Notes: generated by a model from the letters alone, not told the origin. A DNA stretch of 64,000 nucleotides from Cyclobacteriaceae bacterium (GCA_016787565.1 JAEUUG010000016.1:62001-126000); one strand, 5' to 3'. Shown: positions 45,262 to 54,791, counted from the first letter of the stretch. Translations and numbers: made by a program.

Positions 45262-45564
45262 ATGGAAAATTCTGTTTACAAAACTTCTTCATCGTACAAA
45301 AGACTCTTGTTGATCGGTCATATTGAAGGTGTTTCCTTTTTGATCTTACTGTTCATTGCCATGCCCTTGAAATATATGGCCGGATTGCCCCTGGCTGTGC
45401 GCGTGGTGGGAATGGTTCATGGCGTTCTGTTCATTCTCTTTCTGGCCGCTATAGTACATACCGCCCTTGCATTAAAATGGAATCTTAAAAAACCATTGAT
45501 TGCTTTTGTCGCCTCCCTTATTCCCGTTGGAACTTTTTACCTCCACCGGTTTCTGAAAGATTAA
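45262..45564 (+). CDS. DUF3817 membrane protein
   Basis: A 100-residue protein with three hydrophobic helices (about 16-36, 44-66, 76-95). LLLIGHIEGVSFLILLFIAMP followed by MVHGVLFILFL matches the DUF3817 family, small integral membrane proteins of unknown function found in many bacteria. The promoter-like element is directly upstream. It is followed 26 bases later by another small gene. Confidence 0.85.
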   Translation: MENSVYKTSSSYKRLLLIGHIEGVSFLILLFIAMPLKYMAGLPLAVRVVGMVHGVLFILFLAAIVHTALALKWNLKKPLIAFVASLIPVGTFYLHRFLKD

Positions 45565-45590
45565 AATGTTGAATTCTGAAATAAAATCAC

Positions 45591-45800
45591 ATGACAAAAT
45601 TTATCGAACTAAAAGTTACCGAAGAGGAGGAAACCAGTGTGACGCTGGTAAACGTAGCAAATGTCGGAAGGGTATATCCCAGTCCGCAGAACAGTCGTAA
45701 AAGCATGGTGGAACTAAACTACCACAGCATCAACGATGCACCAGTTTACCTGGAGGTAGATATGCCATTCGACCAATTGCGCCTGCAATTTCTGAGCTGA
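45591..45800 (+). CDS. Small protein of unknown function (69 aa)
   Basis: A 69-residue soluble beta-rich protein, MTKFIELKVTEEEETSVTLV, then NVANVGRVYPSPQNSRKS. The pattern of a strand, NVxNVGRV and a loop resembles short Bacteroidota proteins of the FlbD-like shape, which is a weak resemblance. It may be co-transcribed with the DUF3817 gene. Not recognised with confidence. Confidence 0.6.
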   Translation: MTKFIELKVTEEEETSVTLVNVANVGRVYPSPQNSRKSMVELNYHSINDAPVYLEVDMPFDQLRLQFLS

Positions 45801-45943
45801 CGCTGTGAAGGCGGCCTGAGGATTGAACTGAATTCGATTCTGGACCATTGCCCATAACAGTAAAAAGTGCGATTTCCGATACATCCTGCTGCCCTCGTAC
45901 ATCCATTTCTTCCTTTCTCCGCGCAGAATGTAAAGAATTGGTG

Positions 45944-45951
45944 TACCTTTG
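45944..45951 (+). promoter_or_regulatory. Possible -7 element TACCTTTG upstream of the cold-shock-domain gene
   Basis: TACCTTTG is a full consensus match 77 bases upstream of the ATG at 46029, leaving a moderate 5' leader. Confidence 0.42.
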
Positions 45952-46028
45952 CTCTGCTTCTTTTTGCAGGAACATTGAATATTTTCCCTCAACTCATCCG
46001 GAAGTGCTAAAAACAACATTAAAAACCT

Positions 46029-46484
46029 ATGGCGAAATCAAAAGAAACGTGGAATAAAAAAGAAGCTGAAAAGAAAAGACAAAAAAAGCAGAAGGATAAG
46101 GAGCTGAAGAAAGAGGAGCGTAAAGCCAAAGGCAAACAAAGTTCTTCTCTTGAAGATATGATGGCCTATGTAGATGAAAACGGTAATTTAACCTCTACAC
46201 CGGTTGATCCTACCAAGAAAAAAGTTATCCGCGAAGAAGATATCCAGGTTTTTGTACCAAGACAAGACCCCAGTTTACAGAAAGAAACCATCCGAAAAGG
46301 CCGCGTTACCTTCTTTAACGACAGCAAAGGCTACGGATTCATCAAGGACCTCGAAACACAGGAGAGTATTTTTGTTCATGCTCAAGGCCTGATTGATAAC
46401 ATCAAAGAAAATGACAAGGTATCGTTTGAAGTTACGATGGGCCCAAAAGGACCCGCTGCCGTTGGTGTAAAACTTACACCCTGA
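46029..46484 (+). CDS. Cold-shock domain protein with lysine-rich N-terminal extension
   Basis: A 151-residue protein. Residues 1-38 are highly charged Lys/Glu (KKEAEKKRQKKQKDKELKKE), a linker follows to about residue 88, then one cold-shock domain from KGRVTFFNDSKGYGFI to the end. RNP1 is KGYGFI and RNP2 is SIFVHA. RNA binding with the basic extension is the likely role. The family is widespread in Bacteroidota. It differs from the short Csp at 1788, which lacks the extension. Confidence 0.9.
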   Translation: MAKSKETWNKKEAEKKRQKKQKDKELKKEERKAKGKQSSSLEDMMAYVDENGNLTSTPVDPTKKKVIREEDIQVFVPRQDPSLQKETIRKGRVTFFNDSKGYGFIKDLETQESIFVHAQGLIDNIKENDKVSFEVTMGPKGPAAVGVKLTP

Positions 46485-46626
46485 TAGTTTACCCTAATCA
46501 TTTGTATTGGCTTCCTGATTTAGCCTTGTGAACCACCCACAGGCGAGAAAATAAAATCAATTTGAAATAATTTTTGTCGTTCATGATTTTGGCCATAACT
46601 TGGCCTTAAGCCCATTGAACCTATGT

Positions 46627-47199
46627 ATGATTTCAAAATCAAAAATTCAAAAACTTAGATTCCATTCATCGGAAAAAATTATCCCGCTGCGCGGATTTAA
46701 AGCCCAGACCGGGCAACGCTACGCAATAACCAACTACGGACGAATGCTCTCTTATTGGGACACCTTCGATGTTGGTTATTTCCTGAAGCCCGGCCTCGTG
46801 AGCAAGTATCCCGCGTGCAGCGCACGGAAAAATGGAAAGAGCACAACGCTTCTTCTTCACCGAGTAGTTGCAGCAAACTTCTGTGAAAAGCCAAGCCCTC
46901 GACACAAAATTGTAATCCATCTCGATTACAACAAGGAGAACAATTACTACCGAAACCTAAAGTGGGTTACACAAGAAGAGGCGTTTGAGCACATGAAGAA
47001 GGATATCAACTATATCCGCAGCAAGCCGCAGTTCAGAGGAAAGGGATTAAAACTTACACCAGAGCGTGTAAAAATTATCAAGCAGCGAATTGCTTCTGGT
47101 AAAACACGCATCAAAATACTGGCTAAACAGTTTGGCGTTTCGGATACCGTACTCTATCGCATCAAGGCCGGCACCAACTGGGGGCATGTGAAGATTTAG
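46627..47199 (+). CDS. HNH endonuclease-like protein with C-terminal helix-turn-helix
   Basis: A 190-residue protein from ATG 46627; a TTG at 46600 is also in frame. The N-terminus (IIPLRGFKAQTGQRYAITNYG) resembles a NUMOD4-like motif. The centre is an HNH_3-type domain, LLHRVVAANF then VIHLDYNKENNYYRNLKWVT. The usual Asn of the central N-H pair is Ile here, while the His, Asp and Asn residues are kept. Residues 145-190 (LTPERVKIIKQRIASGKTR, FGVSDTVLYRI) form a helix-turn-helix. It resembles free-standing homing-type nucleases; no intron is visible nearby. Activity is uncertain. Confidence 0.78.
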   Translation: MISKSKIQKLRFHSSEKIIPLRGFKAQTGQRYAITNYGRMLSYWDTFDVGYFLKPGLVSKYPACSARKNGKSTTLLLHRVVAANFCEKPSPRHKIVIHLDYNKENNYYRNLKWVTQEEAFEHMKKDINYIRSKPQFRGKGLKLTPERVKIIKQRIASGKTRIKILAKQFGVSDTVLYRIKAGTNWGHVKI

Positions 47200-47239
47200 G
47201 ATGGGCATTTCAGGTACAACGTTGGGTAGAAGTTCTACA

Positions 47240-47272
47240 CGATAGGAAGTACGGCTCGTACTTCCTATACTC
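47240..47272. terminator. Perfect 12-base-stem hairpin between convergent genes
   Basis: ATAGGAAGTACG (47242-47253) pairs without mismatch with CGTACTTCCTAT (47257-47268) around a GCT loop. No long T-run follows, so it may be a terminator for convergent transcripts or a protein-binding palindrome. Confidence 0.45.
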
Positions 47273-47277
47273 TAGTT

Positions 47278-48564
47278 CTAAAGCAAATCCCAACCCTTAC
47301 GGTACTTGCGCGCTAAGAAACTGTCGGCCTCCTTATCGCCCACAAATACTTCCTTCTTTGCATCCCATTGCAATTTTCTTCCCAACCTCCAGGAGATTAA
47401 CGCCAGGTGCATGGGTAATGTCATCTGCCGGGCATACTCCAGATTCGATTCCGGCTGTGTGCGTGATTTCACTGCATCAATAAAATTCTGTTGATGCCCC
47501 GGAGAGCGGGAAATTGTTTGTGCTACTTCCGGAATATCCTCTACTGTAACTCCATTGATGGTGATGGAACGTGTCTCATAGTCGCAGATCAGTGTTCCCT
47601 TATCACCTTCAAAGTACGCACCGATTCCACGATCAGCCGCTCCGGGAACATCTGGTGGCTGGGTTGTCCAATACAGTTTTAATCCATCAAATTCAAAATC
47701 AGCATCGAGCCACTTCGGTGCATCGGCAATGCCGTCCGTCTTCTCACCACGGGCCATTATACTTTTTAATCCTTTCGGTTGAATAGCCCACCAAACAACA
47801 TCGGCAATGTGGCACCAGAAATCAGCAAACACACCACCAGAATAATCGAGAAAGTAGCGGTAGGTAAAATGACAGCGCTCAGGGAAATAATCCGCATTGG
47901 GCGCAGGCCCCAGCCACATGTCCCAGTTAAGCGTTGGTGGTGGCGTTTGAATTTTAGGTTGACCTAACCCGGGAGAAAAACCTGTCTTCCACAACCGAAC
48001 GGTATGTACCGTTCCGATAGCACCGGATTGAATAATCTCCACCACGCGATGGTAGTTATCGCCCGCATGAATTTGGGTTCCTAACTGAAAAATGCGTTTG
48101 TGCTTATTCAGGTTCTTCAACATCACCTGACCTTCGCGCACATCGTATGAGAGTGGCTTCTCTCCATAGACATCTTTACCAGCCTGAAAGGCAAGCGTGG
48201 CAATTTGTGCATGCCAGTGATCGGGTGTTGCAATGGTAATGGCATCAATATCGTTTCGGTCGAGAACATGACGAAAATCGCCATAAACCTTTGCCTGCGT
48301 ATCCGGATGGAATTCCTTGAGCATACCCATGGCTCTATTTACATGCTCCTGATCGACATCGCACAACGCAACAATGTCAACCTCCGGCAATGCGGCAAAC
48401 CATTTCAGATGTTCGGTACCCATCCAGCCAACGCCAACATGTGCAATGCGCACTTTATCGCTTGCTGCGGCCTTCAAAAAAGAGGGAAGCATGGTTAAAC
48501 CCAGCGCTCCGAGACCGGCTGTTCTCAGGAAATCGCGTCTGTTATACGATGTGCTCATGGTCAA
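47278..48564 (-). CDS. Tat-exported Gfo/Idh/MocA family oxidoreductase
   Basis: A 428-residue NAD(P)-dependent oxidoreductase with a twin-arginine signal, NRRDFLRTAGLGALG (R9 R10). The dinucleotide motif is HVGVGWMG (42-49), and the catalytic EKP is at 135-137. ATPDHWHAQ is conserved, as in its homologues at 9946 and 11343. It is a separate paralogue without a ThuA neighbour. The frame also contains an internal ATG six bases downstream (MSTSYNRR), an equally good start. Substrate unknown. Confidence 0.89.
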   Translation of the reverse strand: MTMSTSYNRRDFLRTAGLGALGLTMLPSFLKAAASDKVRIAHVGVGWMGTEHLKWFAALPEVDIVALCDVDQEHVNRAMGMLKEFHPDTQAKVYGDFRHVLDRNDIDAITIATPDHWHAQIATLAFQAGKDVYGEKPLSYDVREGQVMLKNLNKHKRIFQLGTQIHAGDNYHRVVEIIQSGAIGTVHTVRLWKTGFSPGLGQPKIQTPPPTLNWDMWLGPAPNADYFPERCHFTYRYFLDYSGGVFADFWCHIADVVWWAIQPKGLKSIMARGEKTDGIADAPKWLDADFEFDGLKLYWTTQPPDVPGAADRGIGAYFEGDKGTLICDYETRSITINGVTVEDIPEVAQTISRSPGHQQNFIDAVKSRTQPESNLEYARQMTLPMHLALISWRLGRKLQWDAKKEVFVGDKEADSFLARKYRKGWDLL

Positions 48565-48707
48565 TAGAAACTGGTTCTACATTCAAGCTATCAAAAAAGA
48601 TTGAGATTCGTAAAAGCAACAGACTACTTTACACAACTGGATTTTATCCTGCCCCAGTTTGCAAACCCGGTGTGATATCCGCAGTTTTGTTGCGAACGCT
48701 GATCAGC

Positions 48708-49127
48708 ATGAGTATTAAACGTATTGTTTCCGCTTCTCTGCTTGAAAGAGAATTTGTTTTTACCACCTCCCGCAGCAGCGGTCCAGGCGGACAAAACGTG
48801 AATAAGGTAAATACAAAGGTCACCTTGAAATTCGACATTCCAAATTCAGCATTGCTAACCATTGAAGAGAAGGAAATCCTGTTGAACAAACTTACTGCGA
48901 GCCTGACCAAAGACGGTGTCTGGCTATTGACTTCACAAGACAAGCGGTCGCAATTGCAAAACAAAGAAGCGGTAATACAAAAACTAGATAACGCATTAAC
49001 CAAAGCCTTCACTAAAAAGAAAGTTCGAAAAGCTACCAAACCTTCAACGGGATCAGTTCAGAAAAGAATTACAGAAAAGAAAAATCGATCAGAAAAGAAA
49101 CAGTGGCGTCAGAAATTCTCTGACTGA
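48708..49127 (+). CDS. arfB: Ribosome rescue factor ArfB (class I release-factor-like peptidyl-tRNA hydrolase)
   Basis: A 139-residue protein that rescues stalled ribosomes by hydrolysing peptidyl-tRNA. The GGQ catalytic loop is SSGPGGQN (GGQ at 27-29), followed by VNKVNTKVTLKF. The basic C-terminal tail (TKKKVRKATKPSTGSVQKR) is the mRNA-channel anchor. The frame is open upstream to 48390 but that part overlaps the Gfo/Idh gene on the other strand and does not match ArfB; the ATG at 48708 gives the normal length. Confidence 0.93.
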   Translation: MSIKRIVSASLLEREFVFTTSRSSGPGGQNVNKVNTKVTLKFDIPNSALLTIEEKEILLNKLTASLTKDGVWLLTSQDKRSQLQNKEAVIQKLDNALTKAFTKKKVRKATKPSTGSVQKRITEKKNRSEKKQWRQKFSD

Positions 49128-49285
49128 TCGAGGTACCATAAATATGGCGGCTTTAAACTATCTCCTTGCCCAACGAAAAGTTCACGCGCAAGTACAAGTC
49201 GTCAACCGCCCTATTTATATACGCAGGTTTAGTGCCTGATCGTTCCGTCAATAGGTTCGGGTGTTTCAACGGTCTTCATAGAAAA

Positions 49286-49750
49286 CTATTTCACAACAGG
49301 TTTACCAGAATCCTTCCATGCTTTTAAGCCACCATCAAGGTGAGCCACGTTGGTAAAACCCATTTCCTTTAATGTTACAACCGCTAAGGCAGACCGACCT
49401 CCGGAAGCACATTGCAAAATGATTCTTTTATTTTTATCAAACTCAGGTTTAAAATATGGAGTTGCCGGGTCTGCATAAAATTCAAGCATGCCACGAGGAG
49501 CATGAATAGCGCCTTCAATTTTGCCACTTTGCTTTAACTCTTCACTTTCGCGAATGTCAATCAAAACTACGTTACCTTTTGCCAATTCATCCTGCACTTG
49601 TTGTGGTGTGAGATTTTCTATTTCCTTTTTCGCTTCGGTTACAAGTTCCTTAGCCGATTTGGGTGTTTGGCTTACTTGTGCCATGAGCCACGGTGACGGT
49701 AACATCATTGCCAACACAATGCAACAAATGTTGAAATTTGATTTTTTCAT
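49286..49750 (-). CDS. Secreted rhodanese-like domain protein
   Basis: A 154-residue protein from ATG 49750 (MKKSNFNICCIVLAMML) with a signal peptide ending about residue 24. The rhodanese domain covers 45-154 with VVLIDIRESEELKQSGKIEGA and the active-site loop LQCASGGRSA, whose Cys is C114. Rhodaneses transfer sulfur or act as redox-linked proteins; the periplasmic location is inferred from the signal. Upstream in-frame codons to 49816 were rejected because the signal would be buried. Confidence 0.9.
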   Translation of the reverse strand: MKKSNFNICCIVLAMMLPSPWLMAQVSQTPKSAKELVTEAKKEIENLTPQQVQDELAKGNVVLIDIRESEELKQSGKIEGAIHAPRGMLEFYADPATPYFKPEFDKNKRIILQCASGGRSALAVVTLKEMGFTNVAHLDGGLKAWKDSGKPVVK

Positions 49751-49950
49751 ATGATGATGGGGTTTGTTTATACTGAAATTCGGAAGATAATCTTGGTTAA
49801 TCAATATTTTCTTCACTTTTCATATACGAGAATGAGTTGCGTGATCCAAATCCCGCTGAATTTTGACGTATAAACGAATTCTGAGTTTTGCATAAAACAT
49901 CAGGGGTTTTCAGCACCGCAGTCAATTTAAGCTTTAGGCTAACGGTGATG

Positions 49951-52900
49951 CTAATTTACCTCCGGACTGCAGGGAAATTCAATGGTAAATTTTGTTCCGA
50001 CATTCAATTCACTTTCAACACTGATTTTACCACTCATCGCTTCCACTTGTGTCTTAACCAAAAAAAGTCCAAAGCCTTTTCCGAAAGTATCGGAATGAAA
50101 GCGCTGATATAGCTTAAAAATTTTACCCTTTGCATAGCGCATATCGATACCAATACCATTGTCCTCCACCACCATGATAATGCGCTCCTGATCAAGCATT
50201 GTATAGCATTTTATAGTTGGCCTGACGTAGCCATGTTTGGCATATTTCAATGCGTTGTGAATGAGATTGTAAAAAATACTTTGAAAGTATGGCTTCATTC
50301 CCGGAATGGTGACCTCAGCGAAATCGTTAATATCCACATGTGCATCAACCGCAGCTATATCAGTGCTGAGTGTTTGAAGCGTATGCATCAATTGTTCTTT
50401 CACTTGCACCGGCTCAATTGATTTATGGATTCCCTGCCGGATATTCAGCACTGTATTCAAGTCGCTAATAACTTCATCCAGATTCCGCACACTGGTTTTC
50501 AGGTGTTCAATAACATCATCGGGCTTGGCAGGCAATATAAAATTTATCAAGCCTTTTATCCGTGCGACAGGGCCCCGGATATTATGTGCGGTAATGAAGG
50601 CAAATTGTTCCAATTGCGAATTCTGCTCAATGAGTTCATCATTCAGGTTCTTCAGTTTCTGCGTCCTTCGCTCCACGCGTCTTTCTAACGAATCTTTAAT
50701 TTTTTCTAACTCCTGGTTGCGCTGTTCAAGCATTTCAGCCTGCGCAACAAGCTCTTCATTTTGAGCGGCTATCTCTTCCTGTTGCTTTTGAATTTCGCGT
50801 GTTCGGTCCAGCACCTGGGCTTGCAGATAAATTGCCCGGCTTCGGAGAAACCGTATTCGCTGCTCATAACCAAGATAGGCCAGACCAACTACCAACGAAA
50901 TCATGCTGAAAATAAACCAATTCGAGCGCCAAATTGGTCCTTTAACAAGAATGACAATAGCAAGACCTTCTTCCTCCCAATCACCAAATGTATTACCTGA
51001 TTTAACCCGCAACGTATACCTACCGGGAGAAATGTTCGTGAACATAATCCTGTTCTCCCGTCCAATAAAATTCCAGTCGCGATCGAAATTTTCCAGCTTA
51101 TACTGATACTGTATACCACTCGGAAAGGTAAACCCCAAACCGGCAATCTCGAATCCAAAATTTCGTTCGATCCACTCCAGTTCAATCGTTGGATCCACTC
51201 CCGCTATTACCGGAGAATTGCCAACCTCCTTATTGTTGATATAAAATGCAGTGATAACACTCTGCGGTATGAACGATGGAATCTGAAGTGCTTTTTCAGG
51301 ATCAAAAAATGTAAGTCCATTTATACCACCAAAATACATCATGCCCGAAGGCGATTGAAAGTAAGCTCGCGTGTTAAATTCGTTTCCCTGAAGACCATCC
51401 AATTTGCTGAAGTTTCGAATACTATGTTGAAGTTTGGGGTCAAAAACACATAACCCTTCATTGGTACTGAGCCACAAATTCCCTGATTTATCCTCCAATA
51501 TTCCGTATACAACAGCATTCGGCAAACCCTCGCGTTCACCAAAATGGCGGAAATGCTGGTGTACCGAATCGTATAGACTAAGTCCTCCTCCCCAACTCCC
51601 AATCCAGATATTTCTATTGCTGTCGCGAAAAAAACATTTTATAGAGGCCGCTGGTGAACTTGTACTGTCACCGGAAATTTGCGCGAAGGTCTTGATGATT
51701 TGGTGATCAGAAGCCCGGATCGTTGAGATCCTTTCATTCGCTTCAACCCAGTATTCACCGTTTACTTCCAGCAAAACCATGCTTCCGAGTGAGCTTATAG
51801 TCTTAACCATGTTTGTATTCGTATCCCATTGAAGCAAGCCCTTGCTTGTACTCAGCACATAGGTTTGTGCGCCTTGGCGGATCACATCGTAGATGGATAT
51901 TTCAGGATCATCCAGAACCGGAATTCCAATTCTTCGAATTTTATCCTGATGCAACAGCATCATACCCTTGTTGGTGGCTAATCCGACAGTGGTACCCGGG
52001 CCTTCAAAAAATTTATAAACCTGAGCGCCCTTTCCAGATGAACTCATCACTGGAATATGCCTGCTTCGGTTACGCTGCAAATCCACAATGTCTATTCCAT
52101 TTAAGGTGCCTACCAGAATTTGTTTATCATCGCGTGTGAATACAGATGTAACATAGTTGCTGGATAAACTTAACGCTGCTCCGTGAAACTGCGCGAGATA
52201 CCGGAATATGGATAATGAAGGATTATACTTATTTAATCCAAGACCATTCGTTCCAACCCACACAACACCATCCCGTGTTTCGAACACAACAGAAAGGTGT
52301 GACCCGGATAAACTAAACGGATTTGTTGGATCATGCTGCAAGGTTCTCTGCCATGTATCCGTGGCATCAAAGACATGGATCACGCTCCGTACTACCCACA
52401 GCTCTCCGTTCATAAGTTTCATCATTCCAAATCGATTCGGATCAAAATCCTCATCGCTTGAAAAGCTAAACAACAATTTCGATTGCCCTGTGGAAGGATT
52501 ATAGTTCACCAACTGGTCGCGCGTTTGAAAATAAAAGTGCTGATCATCCGGAGCATACAAGGTGGCCAGACTGAGGTCATCTTCCCATATCTTTTTCCAT
52601 TCTGCAGCACCTGGCTTCTTAAGCCAGGCTTGACGGTTAGTCATTACCCAGCTACCGCTGTTGGTTAAATAAACATTCGAAATATTCTGACCATCAAAAA
52701 ATTTAAAATCCTGGCTTTGGCGAATGCCTTTGGTCTTACAATTAAGTTCCAGAACACCACGATTGGTCGACAACAAAATAATGCTGTCTGATAGTGGGTC
52801 AAAATCATGTACATCATAATCACTTTCAGAACTTCCGGGAAGTACTATAGGATAGTTCGTGAAGGACTCCGTGAGTTGATTGAATTGACTTATACCGCCA

Positions 52901-53208
52901 CTGTAGGAAAGCCAAAGACTTTGCTGAAGATCAAGGTATAAATTGGAAAGTTGATTGGCGGGCATAGAATACTTATCCCTTTTCGAATTTCGGTACACCC
53001 GAAATGTACTTCCATCATAGCGATTTAATCCGTCTAGGGTCGCAATCCACAAATAACCAAACTGATCTTGAACCATTGAAGTAACCGATGACTGCGAAAG
53101 TCCATTGTCAACGGTAATGTGTTCAAACCGAACATCATTCTGACCCGATGCAGGATATACAGAAACTATCCACATCGCAATAAAGATGAAAGGTCGGAAG
53201 TTCGTCAT
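49951..53208 (-). CDS. Two-component regulator propeller sensor histidine kinase
   Basis: A 1,085-residue sensor of the Bacteroidota ligand-propeller type (BT-like, Reg_prop plus Y_Y_Y). From ATG 53208 a signal peptide leads into many propeller blades (NGLSQSSVTSMVQDQFGYLWI early, VWVGTNGLGLNKYNP, IWIGSWGGGLSLYDS, LWLSTNEGLCVFDP). The Y_Y_Y domain (IQYQYKLENFDRDW) precedes one membrane helix near residue 760. A long coiled coil follows, then the phosphoacceptor H875 in AHNIRGPVARIKG and an ATPase domain with NLIHNALKYA, EDNGIGID and GKGFGLFLVKTQ. No receiver or DNA-binding domain is attached, so it depends on a separate response regulator. Polysaccharide fragments are frequent ligands for this class. 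Confidence 0.92.
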   Translation of the reverse strand: MTNFRPFIFIAMWIVSVYPASGQNDVRFEHITVDNGLSQSSVTSMVQDQFGYLWIATLDGLNRYDGSTFRVYRNSKRDKYSMPANQLSNLYLDLQQSLWLSYSGGISQFNQLTESFTNYPIVLPGSSESDYDVHDFDPLSDSIILLSTNRGVLELNCKTKGIRQSQDFKFFDGQNISNVYLTNSGSWVMTNRQAWLKKPGAAEWKKIWEDDLSLATLYAPDDQHFYFQTRDQLVNYNPSTGQSKLLFSFSSDEDFDPNRFGMMKLMNGELWVVRSVIHVFDATDTWQRTLQHDPTNPFSLSGSHLSVVFETRDGVVWVGTNGLGLNKYNPSLSIFRYLAQFHGAALSLSSNYVTSVFTRDDKQILVGTLNGIDIVDLQRNRSRHIPVMSSSGKGAQVYKFFEGPGTTVGLATNKGMMLLHQDKIRRIGIPVLDDPEISIYDVIRQGAQTYVLSTSKGLLQWDTNTNMVKTISSLGSMVLLEVNGEYWVEANERISTIRASDHQIIKTFAQISGDSTSSPAASIKCFFRDSNRNIWIGSWGGGLSLYDSVHQHFRHFGEREGLPNAVVYGILEDKSGNLWLSTNEGLCVFDPKLQHSIRNFSKLDGLQGNEFNTRAYFQSPSGMMYFGGINGLTFFDPEKALQIPSFIPQSVITAFYINNKEVGNSPVIAGVDPTIELEWIERNFGFEIAGLGFTFPSGIQYQYKLENFDRDWNFIGRENRIMFTNISPGRYTLRVKSGNTFGDWEEEGLAIVILVKGPIWRSNWFIFSMISLVVGLAYLGYEQRIRFLRSRAIYLQAQVLDRTREIQKQQEEIAAQNEELVAQAEMLEQRNQELEKIKDSLERRVERRTQKLKNLNDELIEQNSQLEQFAFITAHNIRGPVARIKGLINFILPAKPDDVIEHLKTSVRNLDEVISDLNTVLNIRQGIHKSIEPVQVKEQLMHTLQTLSTDIAAVDAHVDINDFAEVTIPGMKPYFQSIFYNLIHNALKYAKHGYVRPTIKCYTMLDQERIIMVVEDNGIGIDMRYAKGKIFKLYQRFHSDTFGKGFGLFLVKTQVEAMSGKISVESELNVGTKFTIEFPCSPEVN

Positions 53209-53577
53209 GCCATTCGAATTAGATAAATGCCAAGAGGCATATTGATCAAATCGATTCAAGCGAATATAGAATAATTCGGATTATCCATAACCATGTAGAG
53301 ATGTTCACCTGCGTGACTTTTATCATTTCTTCCAGGCTTTACTCACGTAGTTGAACTTTCGGATGAGGAAGAAGAAGTAAAAAAACTGCTTGAAGCCGAT
53401 TATCAGGGCCGTGTTACACCCAGCACATGCACCAGGGATGCAGGGCTGAGTTTCAAAACAAATTAATCGTAATCCATCGATTGCAATTATATGCTGCACA
53501 TGATGGTTCGAAATTTCTTACGTAACTAAAAGATATTTGACCATAAGACCGGATATTCGCAGGCGATTTACCACCTG
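53209..53577. other. 369-base intergenic stretch with a possible gene remnant
   Basis: This lies between the propeller kinase start and the MFS start and should contain both promoters. It also holds the open frame at 53317-53466. Otherwise nothing was seen. Confidence 0.5.
53317..53466 (+). pseudogene. Possible 3' remnant of a gene (49 codons, no start)
   Basis: Between a TGA at 53314-53316 and TAA at 53464-53466 the plus strand encodes GFTHVVELSDEEEEVKKLLE, then RVTPSTCTRDAGLSFKTN. The acidic helix and codon use look like the end of a real protein, but no start codon or upstream part remains. No family was recognised. Confidence 0.3.
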
Positions 53578-54726
53578 ATGGACCTCCGGAACAAGCAACG
53601 TATCTTTCTTAGTGTATTCTTTTTCCTTTCCGGATTTTGCTTTTCATCGTGGGCATCGCGCATCCCCACCATCAAATCAAACTTTAACCTGAACGAAGCT
53701 GAACTCGGCACCATCTTGTTGTTCATGCCCATCAGCTCGCTGATTGGTCTGCCCATATCCGGTTGGCTGGTTTCACGGTATGATAGCCGCAAGCCGCTAT
53801 CATTCGCGTTTATCTCGCTCGCCCTTGCTATTGCCGGTGTAGGGTATGCCCCATCGGTATTCATGCTGATTATTTGCTTATGTGTTTTTGCTTTCAGCAT
53901 GCGCATTCTCAATATTGCCATGAACACGCAGGCACTTACCCTGCAACAAAAATTCGATCGTAAAATCAATGGCTCCTTTCACGGCCTTTGGAGTACCGGA
54001 GGTATTGCCGGTATTGGTTTCTCCACATTGCTGGTAGCGTATAACATCGGCATGGGCATACACCTGCTCAGTGTTTGTCTGGTTACACTCCTCACTACCT
54101 TCATCGCTTACCGTTTTTTGATCCGCCATGACCGCTCGACTTCGGGCAACAAACTGATGCTGAGCAAACCCGATCCGTACATCGTTTACTTGGGGCTCCT
54201 CGTTTTCTTTGCCGCAATCTGCGAAGGCGGGATGTTCGACTGGAGTGGTATCTTTTTTAAAGAAGTGGTTAACGTTGAGTTGTTCACCCTCGGCTATCTC
54301 ATCTTCATGATCTGCATGGCGTTGTCGCGTTTTGCCACCGATCATGTTGTGGATGTTATCGGCATGAGCAAGACATATGGAATCAGTGCCCTCCTGATTT
54401 TTATAGGCATCGATCTGGCGGTATTGATGCCCACCTTCTGGCCTTCCATGATCGGCTTCTGTCTGGTTGGTTTTGGCACCGCTGCTGTTATTCCCATGAC
54501 CTTCATGCTCGCTTCCGGATCAAAAAAGTATTCGCCCGGCATGGCCATTTCCATTATTGCCACCTACGGTATTGCCGGATCGTTCATCGGCCCTCCATTA
54601 ATCGGCTACCTCGCACACGCGGTTGGCCTTCGTTCATCCTTTATTGCTTTCGCGATTTCAGGCATGATGTTGATCCCGGTTTCCCAATTATTCTTCCGGC
54701 ATCAAAAAACAATGAATAAAAATTAA
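53578..54726 (+). CDS. MFS transporter (YbjJ-like)
   Basis: A 382-residue major facilitator protein with about 12 helices. The first helix follows LRNKQRIFLSVFFFLSGFCFSSWASRIPTIK, and the loop after helix 2 contains GWLVSRYDSRKPL, the MFS signature. GSFHGLWSTGGIAGIGFST and GFGTAAVIPMTFML are typical of the YbjJ/fucose-permease-like group. The substrate is unknown; sugars or acidic metabolites are likely. The start ATG is preceded by about 110 bases after the remnant frame. Confidence 0.9.
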   Translation: MDLRNKQRIFLSVFFFLSGFCFSSWASRIPTIKSNFNLNEAELGTILLFMPISSLIGLPISGWLVSRYDSRKPLSFAFISLALAIAGVGYAPSVFMLIICLCVFAFSMRILNIAMNTQALTLQQKFDRKINGSFHGLWSTGGIAGIGFSTLLVAYNIGMGIHLLSVCLVTLLTTFIAYRFLIRHDRSTSGNKLMLSKPDPYIVYLGLLVFFAAICEGGMFDWSGIFFKEVVNVELFTLGYLIFMICMALSRFATDHVVDVIGMSKTYGISALLIFIGIDLAVLMPTFWPSMIGFCLVGFGTAAVIPMTFMLASGSKKYSPGMAISIIATYGIAGSFIGPPLIGYLAHAVGLRSSFIAFAISGMMLIPVSQLFFRHQKTMNKN

Positions 54727-54791
54727 TCCGCTAACGCGTGCGCTCATCCCCTTCATTGTTACTTCGTTTCAAATAATTTAGTTTTGAGTCT

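Noticed and set aside
48390..48707. 106-codon upstream extension of arfB
   Set aside because: It lies largely opposite the Gfo/Idh gene, adds Cys/Arg-rich text unlike ArfB, and ATG 48708 gives the normal length.
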